The notes under the pieces: generated by a model | Database searches by the model: none | Seen by the model: only the letters and a program-made list of their open reading frames with translations | What the model was told of the DNA's origin: nothing | Shown: one piece after another, positions 8,733-17,553 of the stretch | Layout: each line of letters begins with the position of its first letter | Numbering within the stretch: position 1 is the first letter of the stretch | Program-made: the position numbers and the translations under genes | Origin: Sorangium cellulosum So0157-2 | GTDB taxonomy: Bacteria; Myxococcota_A; Polyangia; Polyangiales; Polyangiaceae | Assembly (NCBI RefSeq): GCF_000418325.1 | Contig: NC_021658.1 | Location: 2,852,001-2,916,000, forward strand | Length of the DNA: 64,000 nucleotides | Direction of reading: 5' to 3'

Positions 8733-11700
8733 TCGCGCCGCCGCCGCGGCGCCGCGCGCCGCTCGCCCTGGCGTCGGCGTGCGCGCTCGCGGGCTGCTCC
8801 AGCGCCCCGGCGCAGCCGTCGCGCCCGGCCGCGGCCGTGCTCCCGCCGGCCGACATCGCGGGCGCCGCCTACGCCTCGCCGGCGCGCTGGAGCTACCACC
8901 CGGCGCCGCCCGAGGCCGCGGTCGCGTGGGCGCCGTCCACCGGCGGCGGCTGCGTCGTCGTGGCCCAGGGCGGCCAGCGCTGGACGGTGACGCCCGAGTC
9001 TCGGACGACCGCGGCGGCGCGGCCGGACGCCGCGCCGCCGGGCGCCGCCGCGCAGCCCGTCCGGTGCGCGGGGCAGGGCAGGGCGAGCGCCGCGCCCGCG
9101 CCCGAGGAGCTCACCGCCATCGTGCGGCGCTCGCCGGCCTCCTGGATGTTCGTCGGCGCGAGCGGGGCGATCTACGAGGCCTCCTCGCCGCTCGGCCCGT
9201 TCACGCGGACGCTGGCGCCGCCGGAGCCGCTCGTGCAGCTCGCCGGCGCCGGCGGCTCGCTGCTCGGGGTGACCCGGGCCGGCGGCGTGCTCCGCTGGCG
9301 CGAGGAGCTCGGGTGGAAGCCGGCCCTGCTCGACGGCGCCGCGGCGCAGGCCGGGTCCCCGCCGCGCGCCTTCGGCGTCGCCATGACCGAGGGCGGCCGC
9401 GCGCTCGCGCTCGCGCTGCCCGAGGCGCTGTTCGCGAGCGAGGACGGCGGCGCCACCTGGGCGCGCGCGCCGCTCCCGGCCATGGGCCTCTCGCGGGTCG
9501 GCGCCCTCGGCGGCGAGCTCCTCGCCGAGGGCCTGCTCGCGTCGGCGACCTGGGATCCGCGGCGCGCGCCCGCGTTCTCGCGCGGCGCGGCGACGCTCCC
9601 GCGCGCCGACGTCGAGCTCGCCATCGCGGCCCCGCGCGCGCCGTCCGCCGCCGCGGTGTGGCTCCGGCGGGCGGCGATCGCCGGCGATCGCTACGTCGAG
9701 GCGGTGCGCCCGGACGACGCCGGCGCGCCGTGGCGCCTCGCGAGCGGCCCCATCGACGGGCCGCTCAAGGAGGCGCCCCTGCCGGGCACGGGCGAGTGCG
9801 GGAGCATCAAGCTCGGCGCGAACGGCCGGCGGGTGGTCGCGGTGTGCGCCGAGCCGGACGGCGACCGCATCGTGGCGCGGGTGCTCCGCAGCGAGGACGG
9901 CGGCGGCGCGTGGTCGCCGGCCGCCACGCTGGAGACGGCGGACATCGACCAGGTCGGCGTCGCGGTGGCGCCCGAGGGCGCGGCGCTCGTGACCGGCGTC
10001 TGCAGGCCGAGCGACGGCGCGGACGGCTGCAAGCCGACCGCGCCGCTGCTCCTCACCCGCGACGGCGCCCGCGACGCGCGCGACGCGGTGACCCTCGCGG
10101 CGGCCCCCACGCTCAGCGCCCCCGCCGCGCTGCCCGCGTTCTCGGCGGACGGGCGCTCCGCCTACTTCCTCGGCTACCGCGGCAAGGACGAGCGCCTCGC
10201 GCTGTTCGTCTCGCACGACGGCGGCGAGACCTTCGCGCCGCGGTCGCTCGACGCGACCGGCGGCGCCGGCGCCGGGGGACGGCGCCGAGGACGAGGACGA
10301 GGACGCCGAGGGCGGCCCGGGCGAGGGCGCGTCGCCCGAGGGGCTCGAGATCGTCGAGGAGAGCGCGCTCCGCCCCGCGGACGACGGCGCCGTGGGCCTG
10401 CTGCTCTCGGATCGCGGCGCGCTCACGTACCTCACCGCGGACGAGGACGGCCGGGTGCTCACGGCGGCGCGCGCCGGCGGAGAGCGCGGCGCTCGCCGGC
10501 TTCGGGCGGCGCGTGGTCGCGCTGTCGGCGCGGGCGTCGCGCGGGCGCGCGCGTACCGACGGAGGCGGCGAGGACGTCGCGGCGTTCTGGGAGTCGCTCG
10601 ACGGCGGCGTGACCTGGGCCGAGCTCCCGGAGATGCCGGCGCTCTCGCGCGAGCTCGCCCAGGCGCCGGTCGCCGTCGCGTGCGGCGCGAGCGGCTGCCT
10701 GTTCGGCGACGTGGCGACCCGCGTCGGCTGGGGCGGCCAGGCCGAGGGCGCGCCGCCGCGCGCGCCGGAGCCTCCGCCGCGCGCCCAGCCCGCCGTGCGC
10801 ACGCCCATCGTCTGCGAGACGCTGCCGTCCTCGAAGTGGACGCGCGTCGACAACGTCGACTCGAGCGGCCTCGGCCTGCCCGACGCCGACGAGCTCCTGC
10901 GCGGCCGGTCGGTCTGGTCGTTGCTCACGCGCGCGCCGAGCGGCGCCATCGACGTCGTCTCCGCGATGCTCCCCGAGTCCGGCGCCGGCGAGGCGCGCGT
11001 CGTCACGCGATCGCTCTTGCCGGCGGTGCCGGCGGGGCTCGGGGGAGCGCGGGTGGCGACCAACCTCACCGCGCAGATGGAGGGCTACGCCGCCGCGCGC
11101 CTCCGGATCCCCGGCGGCGCGGCGAAGCCGGGCGCGCCGATGCGCAACGTCGAGGTCGCGTGGGAGAACTGGCTGGACGGCACCTCGGGCCGCGGCGTCA
11201 TCCCCGACGCCGGCCCGTTCGAGCTCGGCGACGTGAAGCCCGCCCCGGACGCCGCGCGAAAGGCGCCTCCGGGCGCGCGCCCTCCGCCCGGCCAGCGCCG
11301 CGCGCCGGCGCCGCCCCCCGAGGATTTCTACGACCCCGCGCTCCTGTCGGTCTCGCTGCGCGGGATCTTCCTCCGCCCGCACTCCGGCAGCGCGCACTCG
11401 GAGCTCACGTTCTTCTACGAGCCGCCCGCCAAGCTCCAGCGCTTCGATTTCCCGTCCTGGCCCGCGTCGGGCCTCCACGGCAGCCTCGACGTGCGGGCCG
11501 ACGCGGTCCTCGCGGACGGCCAGCCCGTCGGCGTGGGGATGGTCCGGCAGGCGTCGAACGGCCCGGTGACCGCGATGCTGCTCGCGCACCGCCCGGCCCC
11601 GGCGCCCTCCGCGGGCGCGCCGACCCCGCCTGGCCCGGGCCCCGCGTGGGCGATCGACGCCGTGACCGTCGCGCCTCCCGCGGGCCGCGATCGGCTCGTG

Positions 11701-12285
11701 CACACCGACTGGACCTACGCGGGCACGTCGATCGGCGTGACGACCCTGGTCGCCGATCCAGGGCACGCGAGCGCCTGGGCCCTCTTCCAACCTTTTCGCA
11801 AGGACGGGACGCTCGGCCCTGCGCGGCCGCTGCCGACGCCGTTCGATCTCGGCGACGCGCCGCGCCCGTGCTCTGCCGCCGAGCGCGCCGCGACCGCGCG
11901 CCATGAAGCGCCGCTCTTCCTGGGCAGCGAGGCCCTGTTCCCTGGCACGCGCCACCCCGTCGTCGTCACCGACGCCGCTGGCCCGTCGGGCGCGCCCGAG
12001 GTGATGGTGCTCCTGACCGCCTCCACGGTGCTCCACGGCACGCCGTCCGCGCCGTGCGTCGCCGGCTGGGACGCCCGGGCGATCGGGCGGGCTCCTCTTT
12101 CCGCGATCCTCCCCGGCGATCTCGCGCAGTCGTGGCTGTTCCGGGCGGCGGCGGGCTCGTCGGGCGCGACCGGCACGGCCATCGAGCTCCGCCGGATGGC
12201 CTGCCGCTTCGAGCCGGGCGCGAAGGTCCCGGAGGCGGTATGGAGCGAGCCGGCGCTCGACGGCTCGCCGCGCCCCGATCGCTGA
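8729..12285 (+). pseudogene. Large BNR/Asp-box repeat lipoprotein gene interrupted by two apparent frameshifts
   Basis: Starts at ATG 8729 inside the previous stop. A signal peptide ends in lipobox LAGC. Asp-box motifs (S-x-D-x-G-x-T-W) recur: SEDGGATW (9437), SEDGGGAW (9890), SHDGGETF (10211), SLDGGVTW (10594), typical of sialidase/Vps10-type propellers. The coding frame moves from frame 2 to frame 3 near 10270-10290 and from frame 3 to frame 1 near 10440-10490, then stays open to 12285. The total length (3557 bases) minus two is divisible by three, as two single-base insertions would give. The stretch between the shifts encodes an acidic linker (EDEDEDAEGG). If intact the product would be about 1184 residues. 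Strong coding bias on both sides of each shift favours sequence error or very recent decay. Confidence 0.75.
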
Positions 12286-12453
12286 GCGCTGAGCGACGGC
12301 CGAAAAAAGGACGGAGGAAACGCAGCAGAGGGTGCGATGAAACGCTCCTGGATCCTGGCTCGCGGTAACCTTCTAGCGGTTCGCGTCTGCGCTTCGGCGC
12401 TTGCGTTCGTGGTCTGTGCGGCGATAGCCTGGCCTGCCTGAAAGGGAGGCGGC

Positions 12454-13272
12454 ATGATCCGGAAGCGACGGCGGTTGGAGCTCAGGAAGACGCTGTTCCT
12501 GCTTCCGAACCTGATCACGCTCTCATCGATATTCTGCGGCTTCGACTCGATCCGGCGCTCGGCGACCGCGCAGTCGGAGGATGATTTCTACCGCGCCGCG
12601 CTGCTCATCGTCTTCGCGATGTTCTTCGACACGCTCGACGGGCGCGTCGCGCGGATGACGAAGACCCAGAGCGCCTTCGGCCTGCAGATCGACTCGCTGG
12701 CCGATATCGTCTCGTTCGGCGTGGCGCCGTCGATGCTCGTGTACCAGTGGACGCTGCACCGCTTCGATCTCGCGGGGCTGCTCGTGTCGTTCATCTTCAC
12801 GGCGTGCGGCGCGGTCCGGCTGGCGCGCTTCAACGTCCTCTCCATGGGCGAGGCGGGCAAGCCCACGAAGCCCTCGAAGTACATCGTCGGCCTGCCGATC
12901 CCGGGCGCCGCGGGGATCCTGGTCTCGATCGTGGTGGCGAACCACGCGGCCGCCGGCGACATCGGCGGCGAGCGCTACGCGCCGGCGATCCTCGTGACCA
13001 CGACGATCCTGTCGCTGCTGATGGTCTCGACGATCCGGTTCCGCTCCTTCAAGGATCTCCGGCTCAACGTCCGCACGGTGCTCTTCGTCGCGTTCGCCGT
13101 CGGCTCGAGCGCGGTGATCTCGACGCAGCTGCAGCCTGCGTTCGTGCTCGTGTGGCTGCTCGGCTTCTACGTGCTGCTCGGGATCTTCGAGTCGCTCTGG
13201 CACCTGCCGGCGCGCCTCCGCGGCCTGTCGCGGGACTCGGCGCCGCCGCCCCGGGTGCCCCCGCCGGCCTGA
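12454..13272 (+). CDS. pssA: CDP-diacylglycerol--serine O-phosphatidyltransferase
   Basis: 272 residues; ATG 12454 follows an AAAGGGAGG ribosome site. It transfers phosphatidyl from CDP-diacylglycerol to L-serine, giving phosphatidylserine for phosphatidylethanolamine synthesis at the inner membrane. The CDP-alcohol phosphotransferase signature D-G-x2-A-R-x8-G-x3-D-x3-D is complete: Asp62, Gly63, Ala66, Arg67, Gly76, Asp80, Asp84. The N-terminal LFLLPNLITLSSIFCGF is typical of PssA rather than of PgsA. Several hydrophobic helices follow. It stands alone, 181 bp after the preceding gene. Confidence 0.93.
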   Translation: MIRKRRRLELRKTLFLLPNLITLSSIFCGFDSIRRSATAQSEDDFYRAALLIVFAMFFDTLDGRVARMTKTQSAFGLQIDSLADIVSFGVAPSMLVYQWTLHRFDLAGLLVSFIFTACGAVRLARFNVLSMGEAGKPTKPSKYIVGLPIPGAAGILVSIVVANHAAAGDIGGERYAPAILVTTTILSLLMVSTIRFRSFKDLRLNVRTVLFVAFAVGSSAVISTQLQPAFVLVWLLGFYVLLGIFESLWHLPARLRGLSRDSAPPPRVPPPA

Positions 13273-13356
13273 CGCGGGGCCCGGCCGCTGGCCGACCCCT
13301 GGCCGCCGGCATCGCGGCCCAACCGCTCGGGCCTGTTTTTGAGTAGACTGCCCGCG

Positions 13357-13758
13357 ATGAAGAACCGCGTGTTCTTTCCGCAGGCCGCGCTCGACGACTG
13401 GATCGCGAGCGACCGCGTCGATCTGAACAACGACGAGCTTCTGATCAAGACCGAGGGCCGCCGCTACAAGATCATCGAGGCGATCCGCGTGCTCCGCGAG
13501 GTGACGGGGGCGGCGGACGTCCACGAGGTCCTCGGCCGGGTCAAGACGCGCGCGTTCCTGCGGGAGCTCGGGGCGGAGATCCTCGAGGGCTCGATGATCA
13601 TCGGCGACAACGCCTACGACGTGATCCCGGGGTTCATCGGTGCGCCGGTGGGCACGTTCGCCGAGCACCGCAAGGCCGCGCCCGCGTCGACCGCCACGAA
13701 CAGCAGCCTGACCAGCGACGAGGAGCTCCTCGCCGCGTTCCTGACGAGCAAGATGTAG
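13357..13758 (+). CDS. Conserved hypothetical protein, small and soluble
   Basis: 133 residues from the ATG at 13357 (MKNRVFFPQAALDDW); a TTG start 18 bases upstream is possible. There is no signal peptide or membrane helix. The sequence is mixed alpha/beta with a charged central region (GRRYKIIEAIRVLREVTGA) and ends in a Ser/Thr-rich tail. I do not recognise the family. The motif TAGACT at 13344-13349 might be a -10 element. It lies between pssA and the heme operon without obvious coupling to either. Confidence 0.65.
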   Translation: MKNRVFFPQAALDDWIASDRVDLNNDELLIKTEGRRYKIIEAIRVLREVTGAADVHEVLGRVKTRAFLRELGAEILEGSMIIGDNAYDVIPGFIGAPVGTFAEHRKAAPASTATNSSLTSDEELLAAFLTSKM

Positions 13759-14000
13759 CGCCGCCGCACCGCGGCGCGGCGGTCCCTGGCCCGGGCGCGA
13801 CGGCGCCCCGGCCGGGCGCGACGGCGCAGCAGCCGCCGGCGTCCCGCCGAGCGCGACGGCGCCCCCCGGGCGCAGCGGTCGCCCCAGGGCGCCCGCCCTC
13901 CAACCGGGCCCTCGCGCTGTCGGGCCGGCTCCGACGACGGTACGCGCCCGCCTTCGAGCCCCGCGGGCCATCCCCGGTAAGGCAGGCTATAACGGGGGCC

Positions 14001-14912
14001 ATGCCCGAGGTCATCTCCGGGATCAGCTTTGCGCTCGCGCTCCTGTTCTACGGCGCCGCCAGCGCGCTCTTCTTCCTCGACGTCGCCCGCAGCCGCGCGC
14101 GGCTCCCCTCCTCGGGGGAGGTCCCGGGCCTGCTCGGCGGCGGGGCGCACGCCCACGACCCCGCCGCTCGGCCGAGCGCCACCGCCGCCGCGCGCGCGTC
14201 GCGGCACGCGCCCCTGCTGCTCGGCCTGGGCGCCCTCGGGCACGCGACCTACGTCACGCTCGCCAGCTTCGTCGCGCGCGTCTGCCCGGTCCACTCGGTC
14301 CACTTCATGCTCTCGGTCGCGTCCCTCCTCGCGATCGCCGTGTACCTCGTCGCCCGCCGTCGCTTCCGCATCGACGCGCTCGGGCTCCTCATCGGCCCGC
14401 TCGGGCTCGCCTTCCTGCTCGGCACCTTCTTCCTCGGCAAGCCGCACTCCGAGCAGAAGCTCAGCCCGCTGTTCATCGCGGCCCACGTCATGGCGAACCT
14501 GCTCGGGATCGCCCTCTTCCTCCTCGCCGGCGCCGCCGCCGCGCTCTACCTCGTCCAGGAGAAGCGCCTCAAGCGGAAGCGGCACGTCGAGCGCATGGGC
14601 AGCCTCCCGCCGCTCGACACCCTCGATCACGCCGTCCATAGATTCCTGATCGCCGGCTTCCCCTTGCTGACGCTCGGCATCGTCACGGGGACGTACTGGG
14701 CGCACCAGCTCGAGATGGGCAGCACCGAGGAGGTGATGCGCGTCATCTTCGGCTACGCCACCTGGCTCCTCATCGCGCTCGTGCTGCTCCTGCGCGCGGC
14801 CGCCGGCTGGCGCGGCCGCCGCGCGGCGTACGGCACCATCGCGGGGCTCGCCTGCGCCGCGGCGGTGCTCGTGATCTACCTCGTCCGCCCCGCCGCGGGG
14901 CTCGGAGGCTAG
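14001..14912 (+). CDS. HemX/CcsA-like cytochrome c assembly family membrane protein
   Basis: 303 residues with about eight hydrophobic segments, consistent with the CcsA/HemX family. The expected tryptophan-rich heme motif of CcsA (WGxxWxWD) is not seen; the corresponding part reads GTYWAHQLEMGSTEEV, which favours the HemX branch. HemX-type proteins are often encoded next to hemA and may affect GluTR level or heme handling. It is the first gene of hemX-hemA-hemC, with hemA starting 5 bases after its stop. An extra poly-Ala/Arg loop (about residues 40-72) separates the first two membrane segments. Confidence 0.75.
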   Translation: MPEVISGISFALALLFYGAASALFFLDVARSRARLPSSGEVPGLLGGGAHAHDPAARPSATAAARASRHAPLLLGLGALGHATYVTLASFVARVCPVHSVHFMLSVASLLAIAVYLVARRRFRIDALGLLIGPLGLAFLLGTFFLGKPHSEQKLSPLFIAAHVMANLLGIALFLLAGAAAALYLVQEKRLKRKRHVERMGSLPPLDTLDHAVHRFLIAGFPLLTLGIVTGTYWAHQLEMGSTEEVMRVIFGYATWLLIALVLLLRAAAGWRGRRAAYGTIAGLACAAAVLVIYLVRPAAGLGG

Positions 14913-14917
14913 CGCCC

Positions 14918-16558
14918 GTGATCTTCGTCGGGCTCTCCCACAAGACCGCGCCCATCGAGGTGCGCGAGCGGCTCGCGATCGGCCGCGACCGGCTCCCCGA
15001 GGTGCTCGGCCGCCTCACCGCGCACCCCGCCATCGGGGAGGCGCTCGTGCTCTCCACCTGCAACCGCGTCGAGGTCTACGCCTCGCCGCGGCAGCAGGCG
15101 CCCGGGCCGCCCCGCCCCGGCGGCGCCGCGCCGCCGTCCGACGAGGAGCTCGCGGCCGACAACGAGGCGCTGCGCGCCGCCGTCGGGGTCCTCGTCGGCC
15201 TCGGCGGCGACGGCGTCCGCGGCCACCTCGCCGGCCGCGTCGGCGGCGATGCCGTCCTCCACCTCTTCCGCGTCGCCGCGTCGCTCGACTCGATGGTCGT
15301 CGGCGAGCCGCAGATCCTCGGGCAGATGAAGGAGGCCATCGAGATCGCCCGCGGGGCGAAGACCCTCGGCGCGCGGCTCGGCCGCGCGGCCCACCGCGCG
15401 ATCAAGGTCGGCAAGCGCGTGCGCACCGAGACGGCGATCGGCGCGGGCCAGGTCTCGGTCTCCAGCGTCGCCATCGATCTCGCCCGCCAGATCTTCGCCG
15501 ATCTCGCCGGCCACACGGCGCTGCTCATCGGCGCCGGCGAGATGGCCGAGGCCGCCTCGAAGCTCCTCGTCCGCGCCGGCGCCCGCCTCGTCGTCGTCAA
15601 CCGGAGCCTGGATCGCGCGGCCGCCCTCGCGCGCGAGGTCGGCGGCGAGCCCCGCCCCTGGGCCGAGCTCGAGCGCGCCGTCATCGACGCCGACATCGTG
15701 ATCTCGTCGACCTCGAGCCCGACCTACGTGGTCACGCTCGACCTCGTCCGCCGGGCCCGCAAGGCCAGGAAGGGCCGGAGCCTGTTCCTCATCGACATCG
15801 CGGTCCCGCGCGACATCGACCCCGCCGTCAACAAGCTCGACAGCGTCTACCTCTACGACGTCGACGATCTCTCGCAGATCGTGGCGCAGTCGGTCGAGGG
15901 GCGCGCCGCCGAGGCGGCGCGGGCCGAGGCGATCGTCGCGGACGAGGCGCACGCCTTCGAGACGTGGACGCTCGAGCGCGCCCTCACGCCCACGATCGTG
16001 GGGCTCAGGGCCCGCACGCGCTCCATCCTCGCGGCCGAGGTCGAGCGCAGCCTCGCCGGCAAGCTCCGGCACCTCGGCCCGGCCGAGCGCCAGGCGCTCG
16101 CGCTGATGGTCGACGCCGCCACGAACAAGCTGCTCCACGTGCCCACCACCCGCCTCCGCGCCATGGCCACCGATCCCCGCGTCGCCGAGCACGTCGACTC
16201 GCTCCGCGAGCTCTTCGACATCGACAGCGCGCCGGAGTGCGGCGCCGCCGCCCCGCTCGCCGAGGGGGAGCTGCGCGTCGCCGCGGAGGGCCCCCCCACG
16301 CCGCGGTCCGCCCGCGGGGCAGCGCCGCCGCCCTCCGGCGCGCGCGGCGCGTCGCCGCGGCAGGCCGACCCGCGCCCTCAGGTCGCGGACGACGACGGCC
16401 GCTACGCCCGGCAGCCCAGCGCGCGCCCTCAGGTCGCGGACGACGACGGCCGCTACGCCCGGCAGCCCAGCGCGCGCCCCCAGCCCGCCGAGGCCGGCGT
16501 CATGGCCGTCGCGAATCCGGCCGCGGCCGTGCGCGCAGCTGGGTTAAAGGGAGCGTGA
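14918..16558 (+). CDS. hemA: Glutamyl-tRNA reductase with long C-terminal extension
   Basis: 546 residues, GTG start at 14918. It reduces glutamyl-tRNA(Glu) to glutamate-1-semialdehyde with NADPH, the first step of C5 tetrapyrrole synthesis. Visible features: N-terminal FVGLSHKTAPIEVRERL, catalytic Cys48 in LVLSTCNRVEVYA, the NADPH-binding segment with LLIGAGEMAEAASKLL, and the C-terminal dimerisation helices (RALTPTIVGLRARTRSI). The enzyme domain ends near residue 440. The remaining 100 residues or so are Ala/Pro/Arg-rich and contain a 17-residue tandem repeat (RPQVADDDGRYARQPSA twice). Bacterial HemA is usually about 420-450 residues, so the tail is additional. hemC starts 4 bases after the stop. 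Confidence 0.95.
   Translation: MIFVGLSHKTAPIEVRERLAIGRDRLPEVLGRLTAHPAIGEALVLSTCNRVEVYASPRQQAPGPPRPGGAAPPSDEELAADNEALRAAVGVLVGLGGDGVRGHLAGRVGGDAVLHLFRVAASLDSMVVGEPQILGQMKEAIEIARGAKTLGARLGRAAHRAIKVGKRVRTETAIGAGQVSVSSVAIDLARQIFADLAGHTALLIGAGEMAEAASKLLVRAGARLVVVNRSLDRAAALAREVGGEPRPWAELERAVIDADIVISSTSSPTYVVTLDLVRRARKARKGRSLFLIDIAVPRDIDPAVNKLDSVYLYDVDDLSQIVAQSVEGRAAEAARAEAIVADEAHAFETWTLERALTPTIVGLRARTRSILAAEVERSLAGKLRHLGPAERQALALMVDAATNKLLHVPTTRLRAMATDPRVAEHVDSLRELFDIDSAPECGAAAPLAEGELRVAAEGPPTPRSARGAAPPPSGARGASPRQADPRPQVADDDGRYARQPSARPQVADDDGRYARQPSARPQPAEAGVMAVANPAAAVRAAGLKGA
16373..16474 (+). repeat. Tandem direct repeat, 2 x 51 bp, in the hemA 3' end
   Basis: Bases 16373-16423 and 16424-16474 are identical 51-bp units, in frame, each coding RPQVADDDGRYARQPSA (residues 486-502 and 503-519 of HemA). 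A third unit appears to begin at 16475 (RPQ) and then diverges. Identity at the DNA level, including third positions, points to a recent duplication. Confidence 0.95.
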
Positions 16559-16562
16559 CCCC

Positions 16563-17459
16563 ATGGAGCTCACCCTCGCCACGCGCCGCTCGGCGCTCGC
16601 CCTCGCCCAGTCCCGCGCCTTCGCCCGTTCCCTCGAGGCGGCGGTGCCCGATCTCTCCCTCCGCGAGCTCGAGGTGGTGACCTCGGGCGACAAGACGCAG
16701 GATCGCTCGCTCCAGGACATCGGCGGCAAGGGGCTGTTCATCAAGGAGCTCGAGGAGGCGCTGCTCGATCGCCGCGCCGATTTCGCGGTCCACTCGATCA
16801 AGGACGTCCCCGCCGAGATCGCCCCGGCGCTGTGCCTCGCCTGCATCCCCGCGCGGGAGGATCCTCGCGACGTGATCGTCACCCGGAGCGGCGCCCCGCT
16901 CGCGGAGCTGCCGGCGGGCGCCCGGGTCGGCACCTCGAGCCTCCGCCGGGCGGTCGCGCTGCGCGAGGCGCGCCCGGATCTCGCGATCGAGCCGGTCCGC
17001 GGCAACGTCGACACGCGCCTCCGCAAGGTGTCCGACGGGTCGTTCGACGCCGTGGTGCTGGCGCTCGCCGGCCTGAAGCGGCTCGGCCTCGCCGATCGCG
17101 CCACCGAGGTCCTCTCGCCCGAGGTGTCGCTGCCGGCGATCGGCCAGGGGGCGCTCGGCATCGAGTGCCGCGCCGAGGACGCCGGCGTGCGCGGCGTCCT
17201 TGCGGCGCTCGCGGACCGCGAGACCACCGTCTGCGTCACGGCGGAGCGGGCCGTGATGGCGGCCGTGGAAGGCAGCTGCCGGACGCCGGTGGCCGCCTAC
17301 GCGGTGCGGGACGGCGGCGCGCTCTGGCTGCGGGCGCTCCTCGCCGAGCCCGACGGCTCCCGGCTGCGGAGGGCCGAGCGGCGCGTCCCGTGGCCCGGAG
17401 ACGAGCGCGAGGCCGCGCGCCTGGGGGAGGACCTCGGGATGGAGCTCAAGAAAGGCTGA
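16563..17459 (+). CDS. hemC: Hydroxymethylbilane synthase (porphobilinogen deaminase)
   Basis: 298 residues. It polymerises four porphobilinogen units into hydroxymethylbilane. Diagnostic segments: TLATRRSALALAQSRAFA at the N-terminus, TSGDKTQDRSLQDIGGKGLF, the substrate-binding FAVHSIKDVP, GTSSLRRAVAL, RGNVDTRLRK, and the dipyrromethane cofactor-attachment Cys239 in EGSCRTPVAAY. Length is normal. It is the third gene of the tetrapyrrole operon with hemX-like and hemA, 4 bases after the hemA stop, so co-transcribed. Confidence 0.96.
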   Translation: MELTLATRRSALALAQSRAFARSLEAAVPDLSLRELEVVTSGDKTQDRSLQDIGGKGLFIKELEEALLDRRADFAVHSIKDVPAEIAPALCLACIPAREDPRDVIVTRSGAPLAELPAGARVGTSSLRRAVALREARPDLAIEPVRGNVDTRLRKVSDGSFDAVVLALAGLKRLGLADRATEVLSPEVSLPAIGQGALGIECRAEDAGVRGVLAALADRETTVCVTAERAVMAAVEGSCRTPVAAYAVRDGGALWLRALLAEPDGSRLRRAERRVPWPGDEREAARLGEDLGMELKKG

Positions 17460-17553
17460 GGCGCACGGACCGACGCCGGAGCTCCAGCGCTTCCCGCGCC
17501 GGCGCGCCCGTGCGAGATCGCGCCCGCCGGCGATCTCCCGCCGGCCAGCGCTC

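Noticed and set aside
12281..12310. TCGCT..AGCGA hairpin after the Asp-box lipoprotein as a terminator
   Set aside because: The stem is only 5 bp, and an A-run rather than a T-run follows on the transcribed strand, so an intrinsic terminator is not supported.
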